64,000 bases of DNA from Pseudomonas sp. FP2335 (lineage in GTDB: Bacteria > Pseudomonadota > Gammaproteobacteria > Pseudomonadales > Pseudomonadaceae), in contig NZ_CP117437.1 in the NCBI RefSeq assembly GCF_030687535.1, forward strand, positions 3,183,501 through 3,247,500. Reading direction: 5' to 3'. Under the pieces are notes generated by a model that was given only the letters and a program-made list of their open reading frames with translations, did not search any database and had not been told where the DNA came from. Position numbers and translations under genes: made by a program. This document shows, one piece after another, positions 1 through 8,762 of this stretch (position 1 is its first letter; every line of letters starts with the position of its first letter).

Positions 1-56
1 AGCGACGGCCGATTCGTTCGGCAGTCTCGAGTCGGTTGCCACCCTGCTCTGATAGT

Positions 57-73
57 CTTAAGACAATCTGAAG
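57..73 (+). promoter_or_regulatory. PmrA-like box upstream of the two-component operon
   Basis: CTTAAG, five bases, then CTGAAG gives two direct half-sites spaced as in the PmrA/BasR-type box (YTTAAK-N5-YTTAAK), with one mismatch. It lies 142 bases before the GTG of the response regulator. Regulators of this subfamily commonly control their own operon, so autoregulation is a reasonable inference. The adjacent terminator-like hairpin makes the exact promoter position unclear. Confidence 0.45.
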
Positions 74-75
74 AT

Positions 76-98
76 CGACGGTTACGTCGGTTTTTTTT
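76..98 (+). terminator. Short hairpin followed by eight T
   Basis: CGACG-GTTA-CGTCG is followed by G and a run of eight T. It has the form of a weak intrinsic terminator for a gene upstream of the window. If transcription starts before it, it could instead act as an attenuator in the leader of the two-component operon. The stem is only five base pairs. Confidence 0.4.
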
Positions 99-214
99 AC
101 CTTCAGCCTTGGTTAAGAAATGGCCCGGATACTCCACGCGCCGCCTCCCTTGGGAGCGGCGTTACGCCCATGGCCGGTGGGCGTGAACAACAATCCCGAC
201 TCAAAGGAGTCCGT

Positions 215-877
215 GTGCGTCTATTACTGATCGAGGATGATGTGGCCCTCGGCGAGGGCGTTCAGCAGGCGCTGGGGCGCGAAGGCTATACCGTCGACTG
301 GCTCAAGGATGGCGCCAGCGCGCTGCACGCCTTGCTCAGTGAAACCTTTGACCTGGCGGTACTCGATCTCGGCCTGCCGCGCATGGACGGTCTCGACGTA
401 TTACGCCGCCTGCGTGACAGCGGTTCAAACCTGCCGGTGCTGATTCTCACCGCCCGTGATGCCACCGAAGACCGCATCGCAGGGCTGGACGCCGGCGCCG
501 ACGACTACCTGATCAAGCCCTTCGACCTCGCCGAACTCAAGGCCCGCCTGCGCGCCTTGCTGCGACGCAGTGCAGGGCGCGCGCAGATGCTGATCGAACA
601 CGCCGGTATCAGCCTCAACCCCGGCACCCAGCAGGTCAGCTACCTCGGCCAGCCGGTGGTGCTCACGCCCAAGGAGTATCAACTGCTGCACGAGCTGCTG
701 TCGCCACCGGGCCGGGTCATGACCCGCGATCAACTGACACAGCTGCTCTACGGCTGGAACGAGGAAGCCGAAAGCAACACCCTGGAGGTGCACATCTACC
801 ACCTGCGCAAGAAATTTTGCGCCGACCTGATCCGTACCATTCGCGGCGTAGGCTACCTGGTGGAGGAGCGCCCATGA
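215..877 (+). CDS. OmpR-family response regulator (QseB/PmrA-like)
   Basis: This 220-residue protein has a receiver domain (about residues 2-112) with acidic residues E7-D8-D9, phospho-acceptor D51, T79 and K101. A C-terminal winged helix (about 125-218) is typical of OmpR-type transcription factors. The start is GTG at 215, preceded by AAGGAG with five bases of spacing; a longer in-frame reading from ATG 170 would place non-homologous residues before the receiver and is rejected. The stop overlaps the start of the sensor kinase gene as ATGA, so the two are translationally coupled. It most resembles the QseB/PmrA/TctD group. The physiological signal cannot be read from the sequence. Confidence 0.93.
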   Translation: MRLLLIEDDVALGEGVQQALGREGYTVDWLKDGASALHALLSETFDLAVLDLGLPRMDGLDVLRRLRDSGSNLPVLILTARDATEDRIAGLDAGADDYLIKPFDLAELKARLRALLRRSAGRAQMLIEHAGISLNPGTQQVSYLGQPVVLTPKEYQLLHELLSPPGRVMTRDQLTQLLYGWNEEAESNTLEVHIYHLRKKFCADLIRTIRGVGYLVEERP

Positions 878-2244
878 GCTCGATCCGCCGCCGTAGCCTG
901 ACCCTGGTCATCGGCCTGATGCTTGCCGGCCTGGCAGTGCTCAGCCTTTTCAGCCTGCACGACAGCAACCACGAAATCGCCGAGGTCTACGACGCGCAAT
1001 TGGCGCAGAACGCGCGCCTGCTGCAAGGCGTCATGCGCATGCCGTTGGCCGGGCAGGAACGCGCCAACCTGTATCAAGCCTTCAACTCGGCGCTGGCTGA
1101 AGCCGTGCCTCGGGGTGATGGCCATCGCTACGAAAGAAAGATCGCCTTTGAGGTGTGGAGCCCCCAAGGCGAAGTCCTGGTGCGCACCGCCAGCGCACCT
1201 TCCTTCTCCACGCCACCCGCCCAGCCCGGCTTCAGTGATGCGCTAGACCTGAACAAGCACCACTGGCGGTCCTTCCTCCTGGAGGATAAACAGAACGGTT
1301 TGCGCATCTGGGCGGGCGAACGCTATGACGTGCGTGCGGAACTGGTCAGTCGCATCGTCCGCCATACGTTGTGGCTGAACCTGATCGGCAGCCTGGTGCT
1401 TGCCACAATGATCTGGTTCGCCATCGGCTGGGGCCTCAAACCCCTGGCCAACATGGCCGCGACCCTGCGCGCGCGGCACAGTGGCGCCCTTGAACCGCTG
1501 CAACTGACGCCGCTGCCCAGCGAGCTGGAGCCGATGCAGACCGCACTCAACCGCATGCTCGCGCAGATCCAGGAGGTGTTGGGGCGTGAACGGCGCTTCA
1601 TTGCCGATGCCGCCCACGAAATGCGCACGCCCCTGGCGGTACTGCGGGTTCACGCGCAAAACCTGCTGGAGGCCGGCACCGAACAGGAGCGCCACGAGTC
1701 ACTCGAATTTCTGATCGCCGGCGTCGATCGTACCAGCCGCCTGGTCAGTCAATTGCTGACCATGGCCCGACTCGAACCCCAGGCCACCGCGCCCGCCTAC
1801 AAACCCATCGACCTCGGCGAAACCGTCCGCAACAGCCTGGTGCAGCTCACGCCATGGTTGCTGAGCAGGCACCTGGAACTGGCTTTTGACGTCAGCGACC
1901 ACCCCTTCAACACCCTCTCCGATCCCATCGCCATCGATATCGCCCTGAACAACCTGATTAGCAACGCTGCCAACTTCTCCCCGGAACATGGCGTGATCAC
2001 TGTGCAACTGACCCAGGCTGACGGGTTTTACCACTTGAGCGTCGACGATCAAGGTCCAGGTATCCATGAGGCGGACCGGGCGCGGTTGTTCGAACGCTTC
2101 TACAACCGGGGCAACCCTAAGGGCGCGGGGTTGGGGCTGACCATCGTCAACACCATCGCAACCCGATTGGGTGGGCGAATCGAGCTGGCTAACCGAGCAG
2201 AAGGCGGCCTGCGGGCGACACTGTCGATTCCGATCAACGCGTAA
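874..2244 (+). CDS. Sensor histidine kinase (QseC/TctE-like)
   Basis: This 456-residue inner-membrane kinase is the partner of the preceding regulator. It has a first transmembrane helix at about residues 8-27, a periplasmic sensor of about 130 residues, and a second helix near 165-188. The dimerisation/phosphoacceptor segment has His248 in an H-box reading AAHEMRTPLA. A HATPase_c domain follows, with an N-box (LNNLISNA), a DQGPGI G1 box and a GAGLGLTI G2 box. The gene starts at the ATG inside the upstream ATGA overlap. The periplasmic domain shows no Asp/Glu-rich metal-binding patch that would point to PmrB-type iron sensing, so the ligand is unknown. Confidence 0.93.
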   Translation: MSSIRRRSLTLVIGLMLAGLAVLSLFSLHDSNHEIAEVYDAQLAQNARLLQGVMRMPLAGQERANLYQAFNSALAEAVPRGDGHRYERKIAFEVWSPQGEVLVRTASAPSFSTPPAQPGFSDALDLNKHHWRSFLLEDKQNGLRIWAGERYDVRAELVSRIVRHTLWLNLIGSLVLATMIWFAIGWGLKPLANMAATLRARHSGALEPLQLTPLPSELEPMQTALNRMLAQIQEVLGRERRFIADAAHEMRTPLAVLRVHAQNLLEAGTEQERHESLEFLIAGVDRTSRLVSQLLTMARLEPQATAPAYKPIDLGETVRNSLVQLTPWLLSRHLELAFDVSDHPFNTLSDPIAIDIALNNLISNAANFSPEHGVITVQLTQADGFYHLSVDDQGPGIHEADRARLFERFYNRGNPKGAGLGLTIVNTIATRLGGRIELANRAEGGLRATLSIPINA

Positions 2245-2356
2245 GCCGCCCCTACGCCGCTCAGGGAACAATACGCCAGCGCCGCTGGGGTGAACTTGGC
2301 ATAAAAAAGCCTTAACATGCGGCGTTCGGCTACACACCCCAAGGAAGAAATCACTG

Positions 2357-2635
2357 ATGAGCACGACCGTTTACTGGCTACGTCTATTGGCCTCCATTCC
2401 GGTTTATGGCTTATCCATCTTGGTGTGGGTCCAAACCCCCAGGTCTATCCTGGATGCCATCCAGCTATGGCGCCGGGGCTACCTGAGCTCGTACGAGATC
2501 GGCCTGACGATTGGCTATGTGGCCGGTAGCCTGTTGACTGCGGTGGTTGCCTACGGCATCTGGCGATTGGCGCGCTACTTGCGCACTGCCTACTTCAGGA
2601 AACAACCCAAACCCGCCCCAACCCCCTGGCCCTAA
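2357..2635 (+). CDS. Small inner-membrane protein, function unknown
   Basis: The 92-residue product has two hydrophobic stretches (about residues 6-26 and 47-70) and a basic, proline-rich tail, so it is probably a two-helix inner-membrane protein with a cytoplasmic C-terminus. The ribosome-binding site is AAGGAAG, nine bases before ATG. I do not recognise a family. It lies 112 bases after the kinase and may be expressed separately. A palindromic repeat begins six bases after its stop. Confidence 0.7.
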   Translation: MSTTVYWLRLLASIPVYGLSILVWVQTPRSILDAIQLWRRGYLSSYEIGLTIGYVAGSLLTAVVAYGIWRLARYLRTAYFRKQPKPAPTPWP

Positions 2636-2641
2636 ACCTCG

Positions 2642-2671
2642 TAGTGAGCGGGCTTGCCCGCGCCGGGGGGC
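2642..2671 (+). repeat. Half-copy of the TAGTGAG palindromic repeat
   Basis: A single arm beginning TAGTGAGCGGGCTTGCCC and running into CGCCGGGGGGCG lies just before the full palindrome at 2701. It is the same sequence as the arms of the three full copies in this window, without its inverted partner. It looks like a remnant left by deletion or partial insertion. Confidence 0.7.
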
Positions 2672-2700
2672 GAAGAGGTGTGAGTGTGGGCGACCTGTTG

Positions 2701-2829
2701 TAGTGAGCGGACTTGCCCCGCGCTGGGGGGCGCAGCCGCCCCAAATCCAGGCACCTCGGTCTTTCTGATGCACCGCGGCGTACCGTTTGGGGCGGCTGCG
2801 CCCCCCAGCGCGGGCAAGCCCGCTCACTA
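2701..2829. repeat. Full TAGTGAG palindromic repeat, copy 1 (129 bp)
   Basis: About 42-base arms run from TAGTGAGCGG through GCCGCCCC and are repeated in inverted orientation, ending in CCGCTCACTA. The variable centre contains CACCTCGGTCTTTCTGATG. The right end supplies the TAG stop codon of treS on the minus strand. The strong stem probably also works as a 3' mRNA end between the convergent small membrane gene and treS. Confidence 0.88.
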
Positions 2830-4890
2830 CATGGGGGTAGTGCTGACGATTCGTAAGGCCAAGCCTTCGTATGCATCCAGGGTAATGGTGAATTCACCCT
2901 CCTGCGTCAGATCCCCCTCGACCCGTTCATTGATAATGTCCACCACCGGCCCTGGCGCAATGCCGGGCAGGCGCAGGGTTTCGGTTAGCGGTGTGGCGCT
3001 GAAGTTGAGCGCGGTGATCTGGGTGCCTTTGCCCGCCGGCAGTTCGTGGACCATGATCAGCAACCCCGGGTGCTGCACATCCGGCACCAGGATCTGGCGG
3101 CTCGCGGCAATGTCGTACGCGCGGCGCACCGCGAGGATTTTTTGCAACTGCGAGGCAAACGATTCAGGGTCCTGCAATTGGCTGTTCAGGCTGCCGTACA
3201 AGCTGTGCGCACGGGGCATGTGCCCGGCCGACTGTTCGGCGGCGGGGTTCAAGTCCACCAGGTCGTAGGCGCCACGGTGAATCCAGCGCGTATCGCCATC
3301 GCCCATCAAATGCGCCACCTCATCCGCCGGCAACGGCAACGCCCCCACCAGATCCCAGCCGGACAAGGCAAACACCCCCGGCTGCATGGCGTTGTACATC
3401 ACCAGCAGCAGATGGATCTGACGGATTTGCTCCACATCCTGCGGCGTGATCGCCGCCAAGTCGCGAATCCCCAGCGCCGCCGTGATGATGCTGGCCGTGG
3501 TGCAGGCCACGCCATTGGTGACGAACTTGAGGTTGTACGGCGCCTGTTCACCCGTCAGGCGTTCATACATCTGCTCGCGGATGTGTTCGCGCAAGCTGTT
3601 GCCGGGAAAGGTCTGGCCCTGGTAAACGAAACTGTCGTGGGCATGCAACGTCCAGAAGTGCACCAGTTCCAAGGTCAGTTCATCGTGGTTTTGCAGCGCA
3701 TGGATCAACGAACCGGGGTCGATGCCCAGGCTGTGCATCTGGCGCAGCATCAGGCGCAGGAACTCGGTGTCCCCCATCAGCAAGGCATGCTGGTAGGCAG
3801 GCCGGGTAATGAAATCGTAGGACAGGTCCGCACCGCCATGGGACATCGCTGCAATGTCGTCCACGGTCAGGTTCAGCTCCTGGAAACTGAAACCACCGGC
3901 CTTGCGGATCGCGCCGCCGAGCAATTGGTTGCCGGTGATCGACAGCGGATGGCTTTCCGACCAGGCCGTGCCGTCGGCCTTGCGCTCCACGCCAAGGAAA
4001 CCATTGGCGTCGAGGCGCAGGATCTTCGCGCCCATTACGTCGATGGCATGCAAGGCGTCGCCGATGATCATCTGCTGCGCGGCGAAACTGGGGTCCAGCC
4101 AGTTCAACGACGGCTGGCCTGCCTTGAAGTAATGCAGGTACACCCAGCGGCGCGGTTTGCCGTCCACGCCGATGACCACGGGCGTGGCGCTCCAGTCGGT
4201 TTCCTTGACCCCAGGCTCGAAGAAAATCACCCGCTGCAACTGGCCGACGATGTAGTGCTTGTCGCGGAGTGCATCCACCTGCAGCGGGCTGAGGTTGTGC
4301 GCATCCTGGCCGTCGACGACCTCGGGCAGCAGTGGCCAGTCTTCTTCGCGGATCTCCACCATGTGGTACAGCCCGGGATAGTCCTCGTAGGCCATCTCGG
4401 CCAGGCGGAAGTCGGCGCCTTTGCCGGTGTGGGACGGGATCACGTCGTCGATGATCACCGCATTGTGCGCAGCCGCCATGCGCGTCAGCGCCTGCAACTG
4501 CGCCTCGCTGCCCAGTTGCGGGTCGATCTGGAAACTGATGCGATCGAAATTGCCGTCGATGGTCGGCGTGTGCCGTGTGCCGCTCAAGCCGCCGGACATC
4601 TTCAGCGGGCCGTTATGGATGCCCTGGATGCCGATCTTCGACAGCGCCTGCCACAGGCTTTCATCGCCCAGCGCCTCGAGCACCGTGCCGCCCTCGCGCG
4701 TCACGATCGACGCCGGGTACGCGGTGAACCACACCGACGACAACGCTGATGCATCCCGTGGCCGGGTTTGTGCGTAGGGCTGTTGCCACAGGCGCCCGTG
4801 CCCGGAATAGAGCCGCGCACGCTGGCGTGCCGCGTGCAGCATCGACTGTTCAACCAGCCAGTTCACATGATCGTTGTCCGGCGCCGTCAT
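2827..4890 (-). CDS. treS: Trehalose synthase / maltose alpha-D-glucosyltransferase (GH13)
   Basis: This 687-residue enzyme is predicted to interconvert maltose and trehalose by intramolecular transglucosylation in the cytoplasm. The GH13 catalytic residues are visible: nucleophile D294 (RLDANG), acid/base E338 (FQELN) and D403 (QNHDE). The length and the N-terminus match the stand-alone trehalose synthase described from P. stutzeri, not the TreS-maltokinase fusion. I chose ATG at 4890 (MTAPDND) over an upstream start at 5010, because the longer version adds a 40-residue extension without family similarity. The stop codon lies inside a palindromic repeat. Two 12-base direct repeats upstream (4960-5005) may be operators. 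The gene is unlinked to the treY/treZ block 25 kb away. Confidence 0.9.
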   Translation of the reverse strand: MTAPDNDHVNWLVEQSMLHAARQRARLYSGHGRLWQQPYAQTRPRDASALSSVWFTAYPASIVTREGGTVLEALGDESLWQALSKIGIQGIHNGPLKMSGGLSGTRHTPTIDGNFDRISFQIDPQLGSEAQLQALTRMAAAHNAVIIDDVIPSHTGKGADFRLAEMAYEDYPGLYHMVEIREEDWPLLPEVVDGQDAHNLSPLQVDALRDKHYIVGQLQRVIFFEPGVKETDWSATPVVIGVDGKPRRWVYLHYFKAGQPSLNWLDPSFAAQQMIIGDALHAIDVMGAKILRLDANGFLGVERKADGTAWSESHPLSITGNQLLGGAIRKAGGFSFQELNLTVDDIAAMSHGGADLSYDFITRPAYQHALLMGDTEFLRLMLRQMHSLGIDPGSLIHALQNHDELTLELVHFWTLHAHDSFVYQGQTFPGNSLREHIREQMYERLTGEQAPYNLKFVTNGVACTTASIITAALGIRDLAAITPQDVEQIRQIHLLLVMYNAMQPGVFALSGWDLVGALPLPADEVAHLMGDGDTRWIHRGAYDLVDLNPAAEQSAGHMPRAHSLYGSLNSQLQDPESFASQLQKILAVRRAYDIAASRQILVPDVQHPGLLIMVHELPAGKGTQITALNFSATPLTETLRLPGIAPGPVVDIINERVEGDLTQEGEFTITLDAYEGLALRIVSTTPM

Positions 4891-4959
4891 AAGCTCAGTC
4901 CCTGTCGTGGTGAAATGTTGCTTGTAGACATATGAGGGGGCTGCGCGCCAATCGTTGCA

Positions 4960-5005
4960 TTGCGATGCGCAGTTCGAAATCGGGCGGGTGTTGTTGCGAT
5001 GCGCA
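4960..5005. promoter_or_regulatory. Two direct repeats upstream of treS, possible operator
   Basis: TTGCGATGCGCA occurs at 4960-4971 and again at 4994-5005, start-to-start 34 bases, 70-115 bases upstream of the treS ATG. Each copy contains the small palindrome TGCG-ATG-CGCA. The position and repetition suggest binding sites for a regulator of treS, but no regulator can be assigned. Confidence 0.4.
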
Positions 5006-5076
5006 ATCACGCGCGGCGATCAGCCTGTAGCCAATACACACGGTCAACAACACCAATACCCACGGTCAACACACTG

Positions 5077-5207
5077 TAGTGAGCGGGCTTGCCCCGCGCT
5101 GGGTGGCGAAGCCGCCCCAAATCCAGGCAACTCGGTGCATCAGAAAGACCGAGGTGCCTGGGTTTGGGGCGGCTTCGCCACCCAGCGCGGGGCAAGCCCG
5201 CTCACTA
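5077..5207. repeat. Full TAGTGAG palindromic repeat, copy 2 (131 bp)
   Basis: The arms TAGTGAGCGGGCTTGCCCC through GCCGCCCC are repeated in inverted orientation and end CCGCTCACTA. The centre is itself palindromic: CCAGGCA/CTCGGT faces ACCGAG/TGCCTGG around an 11-base loop, so the whole unit can form one very long stem. The right end provides the TAG stop of the AraC-type gene at 5205-5972. The repeat lies between the 5' side of treS and the 3' end of that gene. Confidence 0.9.
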
Positions 5208-5972
5208 CAAGCCGTCGCGGTACTGCCGTGGGGTGAATCCGGTGGATGCCTTGAACTGGCGGGTGAACGCGCTGTGGTCGGTGTAGCCGCACTGCAAGGC
5301 CACCTCGGTAATCGGCAGGTCGGTGTGCAACAAGCGGTGGGCGTGTTCCAGGCGCACTTTCTGGATCATCTGGCGGGGCGTGAGGTGGAACACGCGCTTG
5401 CAGTAGCGCTCCAGTTGCGCCACGGAAATCCCGGCGATCTGAGTCAGCTCACCCAGGGTTACGCGGCGGTTGAAGTGCGTGCGGATGTATTCGTCCACCG
5501 CAGCCAGGCGCTGATACGCCGGGTGGGTTTCACTCGCCGATTGCAGGTCCACCGAGATACCGCCAAGGCCGATGATCGCGCCCTCGTGGTTGTACAGCGG
5601 CCATTTGTGGGTCAGGCACCAACCCGGTTCGCGAGTGCCGTACAGGTGCAGTTCCAACTGGTCTTCGAGGACAAATCCCTGCTCCAGCACGCGCCGGTCC
5701 TGTTCGGTGTAGCCCGGCCCCAGTTGTGCGGGAAACACTTCGGCGCTGGTCTTGCCGAGCAGCGGTTGCAACTGCTTGAGGCCGCAACGTTGCACCAATG
5801 TACGGTTGGCGAGCACGTAGCGGGCCCTGGTGTCCTTGATGAAAATCGCCGCATTGGGGATCACATCCAGCATCGGCAACAGTTGCACCATGCCGGCCAA
5901 TAACTGCTCGATGGTGTGGGGACGATTCACCTCACTGCCTTGGCAAAGGGTCGCAAACGCGGTCGGCATCAT
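5205..5972 (-). CDS. AraC-family regulator with PAS domain, probable hydroxyproline operon regulator
   Basis: The 255-residue protein has a PAS-like sensory domain (about residues 25-140, with the PNAAIFIKD start typical of PAS_4-type modules) and a C-terminal AraC double helix-turn-helix (about 155-253, containing GISVAQLERYCKRVF and CGYTDHSAFTRQFK). It is transcribed divergently from the hydroxyproline permease gene, 188 bases away, which makes it the best candidate for the local activator. Its TAG stop codon is formed by the end of a palindromic repeat. An alternative start at the second codon (also ATG) cannot be excluded. Confidence 0.85.
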   Translation of the reverse strand: MMPTAFATLCQGSEVNRPHTIEQLLAGMVQLLPMLDVIPNAAIFIKDTRARYVLANRTLVQRCGLKQLQPLLGKTSAEVFPAQLGPGYTEQDRRVLEQGFVLEDQLELHLYGTREPGWCLTHKWPLYNHEGAIIGLGGISVDLQSASETHPAYQRLAAVDEYIRTHFNRRVTLGELTQIAGISVAQLERYCKRVFHLTPRQMIQKVRLEHAHRLLHTDLPITEVALQCGYTDHSAFTRQFKASTGFTPRQYRDGL

Positions 5973-5982
5973 CTGTGTTTAT

Positions 5983-6106
5983 CCCCTCGTGAACCCCTCG
6001 ACGCGTAGCAGATTGCACCATGCCTGGAGCGCTGTCGAGCGACGCCAACTGTGCCGATTTCGTCATTCATGCACGCAAAAAACATCAATCGCGCCGCCCC
6101 TCGTGA
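5983..6106. promoter_or_regulatory. Direct repeats in the divergent promoter region of the hydroxyproline operon
   Basis: CCCCTCGTGA occurs at 5983-5992 and 6097-6106, between the divergent regulator and permease genes. The second copy continues into CGTGA-GT-TCACG, a small inverted repeat. Such paired sites fit AraC-type activator binding, but this is inferred from position only. Confidence 0.3.
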
Positions 6107-6160
6107 GTTCACGCTATGGCCACTGCATGCCTATCCAATAACTCACAAGAAGGCGACGCT

Positions 6161-7786
6161 ATGTCAGGTCAAGGCAAGTTCAAGAAGCAACTTTCACTGA
6201 TGGATCTCACCTTTATCGGCTTGGGGGCCATCTTCGGCTCCGGCTGGTTGTTTGCGGCCAGCCACGTGTCGGCCATCGCCGGTCCTGCCGGAATCATCTC
6301 CTGGCTGATCGGCGGTTTCGCGGTGCTGCTGTTGGGCATTGTGTACTGCGAACTCGGCGCCGCCCTGCCCCGCGCCGGTGGCGTGGTGCGTTACCCGGTG
6401 TATTCCCACGGCCCGTTGCTGGGCTACCTGATGGGCTTTATCACGCTGATCGCGTTTTCCAGCCTGGTGGCGATTGAAGTGGTCGCCTCGCGTCAATATG
6501 CGGCGGCGTGGTTTCCCGAGCTGACCAAAGCCGGTTCCAGCGACCCGACCACCCTCGGCTGGTTGGTGCAATTGGCCCTGCTGTGCGTGTTTTTCATCCT
6601 CAATTACCGCAGCGTGAAGACCTTCGCCATCGCCAACAACCTGGTCAGCGTATTCAAGTTCATCGTGCCGCTGTTGGTGATTGGCGTGCTGTTCACCTTC
6701 TTCAAGCCGGCGAATTTCCAGACGCATGGCTTCGCGCCGTTTGGCCTGTCGGGTATCGAGATGGCCGTGTCGGCCGGTGGGGTGATTTTCGCTTACCTGG
6801 GGCTGACGCCGATCATCTCGGTGGCCAGCGAAGTGAAGAACCCGCAACGCACGATTCCCATCGCGTTGATTCTCTCGGTGCTGCTGTCGACGGCGATCTA
6901 CGTGCTGCTGCAAACCGCGTTCCTCGGCGGCGTGCCTACCGAGATGCTCGCCGATGGCTGGGCCGGGATCAGCAAGCAATTGGCCCTGCCGTACCGCGAC
7001 ATCGCCCTGGCCCTGGGTGTCGGTTGGCTGGCGTACCTGGTGGTGGCCGACGCGGTGATCTCCCCCAGCGGCTGCGGCAATATCTACATGAACGCCACGC
7101 CGCGGGTGGTCTACGGCTGGGCGCAGACCGGCACGTTTTTCAAGATCTTCACGCGTATCGATGAAAAGTCCGGCATCCCGCGCCCGGCGCTGTGGCTGAC
7201 GTTCGGCTTGTCGGTGTTCTGGACCCTGCCGTTCCCCTCCTGGGAAGCGTTGATCAATGTGGTCTCCGCCGCGCTGATCCTCAGCTACGCCGTCGCCCCG
7301 GTGACCGTCGCCGCGCTGCGCCGCAATGCCCCCGATATGGCGCGTCCGTTCCGGGTCAAGGGCATGGCAGTGCTGGGCCCGCTGTCGTTCATCATCGCTG
7401 CGTTGATTGTGTACTGGTCCGGCTGGAGCACGGTGTCCTGGCTGCTGGGCCTGCAAATCCTGATGTTCGTGGTGTACCTGCTGTGCGCCCGCTGGGTGCC
7501 GACCGCGCACCTCAATCTCAAGCAGCAAGTGCGTTCTTCCGCGTGGCTGATCGGCTTTTACGCGGCCATGATCCTGCTCTCCAAACTCGGCAGTTTTGGC
7601 GGCATCGGCGCCATCGGTCACCCCCTCGACACCGTTGTGGTCGCCGTCTGCGCCCTGGGCATTTACTGCTGGGGCGCGGCGACCGGCGTACCGGCGCATC
7701 TGGTGCACCTGGAGTCCGACGACGCTGAAAGCGAAACCGTCGGCGACGCTCACTACGCCACCCCGCTGGCCCCGGCCACTCACTGA
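6161..7786 (+). CDS. APC-superfamily amino acid permease, probable hydroxyproline transporter
   Basis: The 541-residue polytopic membrane protein begins with the APC signature (LTFIGLGAIFGSGWLF) and has about 12-14 hydrophobic helices. It resembles aspartate/proton-symporter-like permeases. It is the first gene of the hydroxyproline operon, which suggests uptake of hydroxyproline; substrate assignment is by context. I chose ATG 6161, with AAGAAGG nine bases upstream, over the in-frame ATG at 6116. The stop is followed within 12 bases by the epimerase start, so the two are co-transcribed. Confidence 0.88.
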   Translation: MSGQGKFKKQLSLMDLTFIGLGAIFGSGWLFAASHVSAIAGPAGIISWLIGGFAVLLLGIVYCELGAALPRAGGVVRYPVYSHGPLLGYLMGFITLIAFSSLVAIEVVASRQYAAAWFPELTKAGSSDPTTLGWLVQLALLCVFFILNYRSVKTFAIANNLVSVFKFIVPLLVIGVLFTFFKPANFQTHGFAPFGLSGIEMAVSAGGVIFAYLGLTPIISVASEVKNPQRTIPIALILSVLLSTAIYVLLQTAFLGGVPTEMLADGWAGISKQLALPYRDIALALGVGWLAYLVVADAVISPSGCGNIYMNATPRVVYGWAQTGTFFKIFTRIDEKSGIPRPALWLTFGLSVFWTLPFPSWEALINVVSAALILSYAVAPVTVAALRRNAPDMARPFRVKGMAVLGPLSFIIAALIVYWSGWSTVSWLLGLQILMFVVYLLCARWVPTAHLNLKQQVRSSAWLIGFYAAMILLSKLGSFGGIGAIGHPLDTVVVAVCALGIYCWGAATGVPAHLVHLESDDAESETVGDAHYATPLAPATH

Positions 7787-7798
7787 ATGGAGGCTTTT

Positions 7799-8725
7799 AT
7801 GAAGCGCTTGCACGTCATCGATTCCCACACCGGCGGCGAACCCACGCGCCTGATCATGGACGGCTTCCCGGCCCTGAGCGGCAGCACCATCGCCGCGCAG
7901 TTGGACAACCTGCGCAGCGAGCACGATCAATGGCGTCGCGCCTGCCTGCTGGAACCGCGCGGCAATGATGTGCTGGTCGGCGCGCTGTATTGCGCGCCGG
8001 TCACACCCGGCGCGACCTGTGGTGTGATCTTCTTCAACAACGCCGGTTATCTGGGCATGTGCGGCCACGGCACCATCGGGCTGGTGGCGTCGTTGCATCA
8101 CCTGGGGCGCATCGCCCCCGGCGTGCACACCATCGACACGCCGGTCGGCCCGGTCGCCGCCACGTTGCACGCGGACGGCGCCGTCACCCTGCGCAACGTA
8201 CCGGCGTATCGGCATCGTCAGCAGGTGGCGGTCGATGTGCCGGGCCATGGCCGGGTCCTGGGCGACGTCGCCTGGGGCGGCAACTGGTTCTTCCTGGTCT
8301 CGGAACACGGCCAACGCTTGCAGATGGACAACGTCGACGCCCTCACCGACTACACCTGGGCGATGCTCAAGGCCCTCGAAGACCAGGGCATCCACGGCGC
8401 CGACGGGGCGCTGATCGACCATATCGAACTGTTCGCCGATGACGCCACGGCCGACAGCCGCAATTTCGTGATGTGCCCCGGCAAGGCTTACGACCGCTCG
8501 CCCTGCGGCACCGGCACCAGCGCCAAGCTGGCATGCCTGGCCGCCGATGGAAAACTCGCACCCGGTGAAACCTGGGTGCAAGCGAGCATCACCGGCAGCC
8601 AATTCGAAGGCCGCTACGAATGGGACGGCGAACGCGTGCGCCCATTCATCACCGGCCGCGCCTACATGACCGCCGACAGCACCTTGCTGATCGACGCGCA
8701 GGACCCTTTCGCCTGGGGCATCTGA
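7799..8725 (+). CDS. 4-hydroxyproline 2-epimerase
   Basis: This 308-residue enzyme of the proline racemase family converts trans-4-hydroxy-L-proline to cis-4-hydroxy-D-proline without a cofactor. Both catalytic cysteines are present: C88 in GMCGHGT and C236 in SPCGTGTS. Having Cys at the first position, where a Thr marks the related dehydratases, and matching the residue numbers of the P. putida enzyme (HypE) supports the epimerase call. TGGAGG precedes ATG 7799; the in-frame ATG at 7787 overlaps that ribosome-binding site and is rejected. The enzyme carries out the first catabolic step of the operon. The name used for this gene varies (hypE, lhpA). Confidence 0.93.
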   Translation: MKRLHVIDSHTGGEPTRLIMDGFPALSGSTIAAQLDNLRSEHDQWRRACLLEPRGNDVLVGALYCAPVTPGATCGVIFFNNAGYLGMCGHGTIGLVASLHHLGRIAPGVHTIDTPVGPVAATLHADGAVTLRNVPAYRHRQQVAVDVPGHGRVLGDVAWGGNWFFLVSEHGQRLQMDNVDALTDYTWAMLKALEDQGIHGADGALIDHIELFADDATADSRNFVMCPGKAYDRSPCGTGTSAKLACLAADGKLAPGETWVQASITGSQFEGRYEWDGERVRPFITGRAYMTADSTLLIDAQDPFAWGI

Positions 8726-8762
8726 GGCCCCATCCACTTGAACGTTCCAAGGAGTTAGAACA

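Noticed and set aside
2636..2830. CRISPR array
   Set aside because: The repeats are long inverted REP-like palindromes, not short direct repeats with unique spacers, and no cas gene is present.
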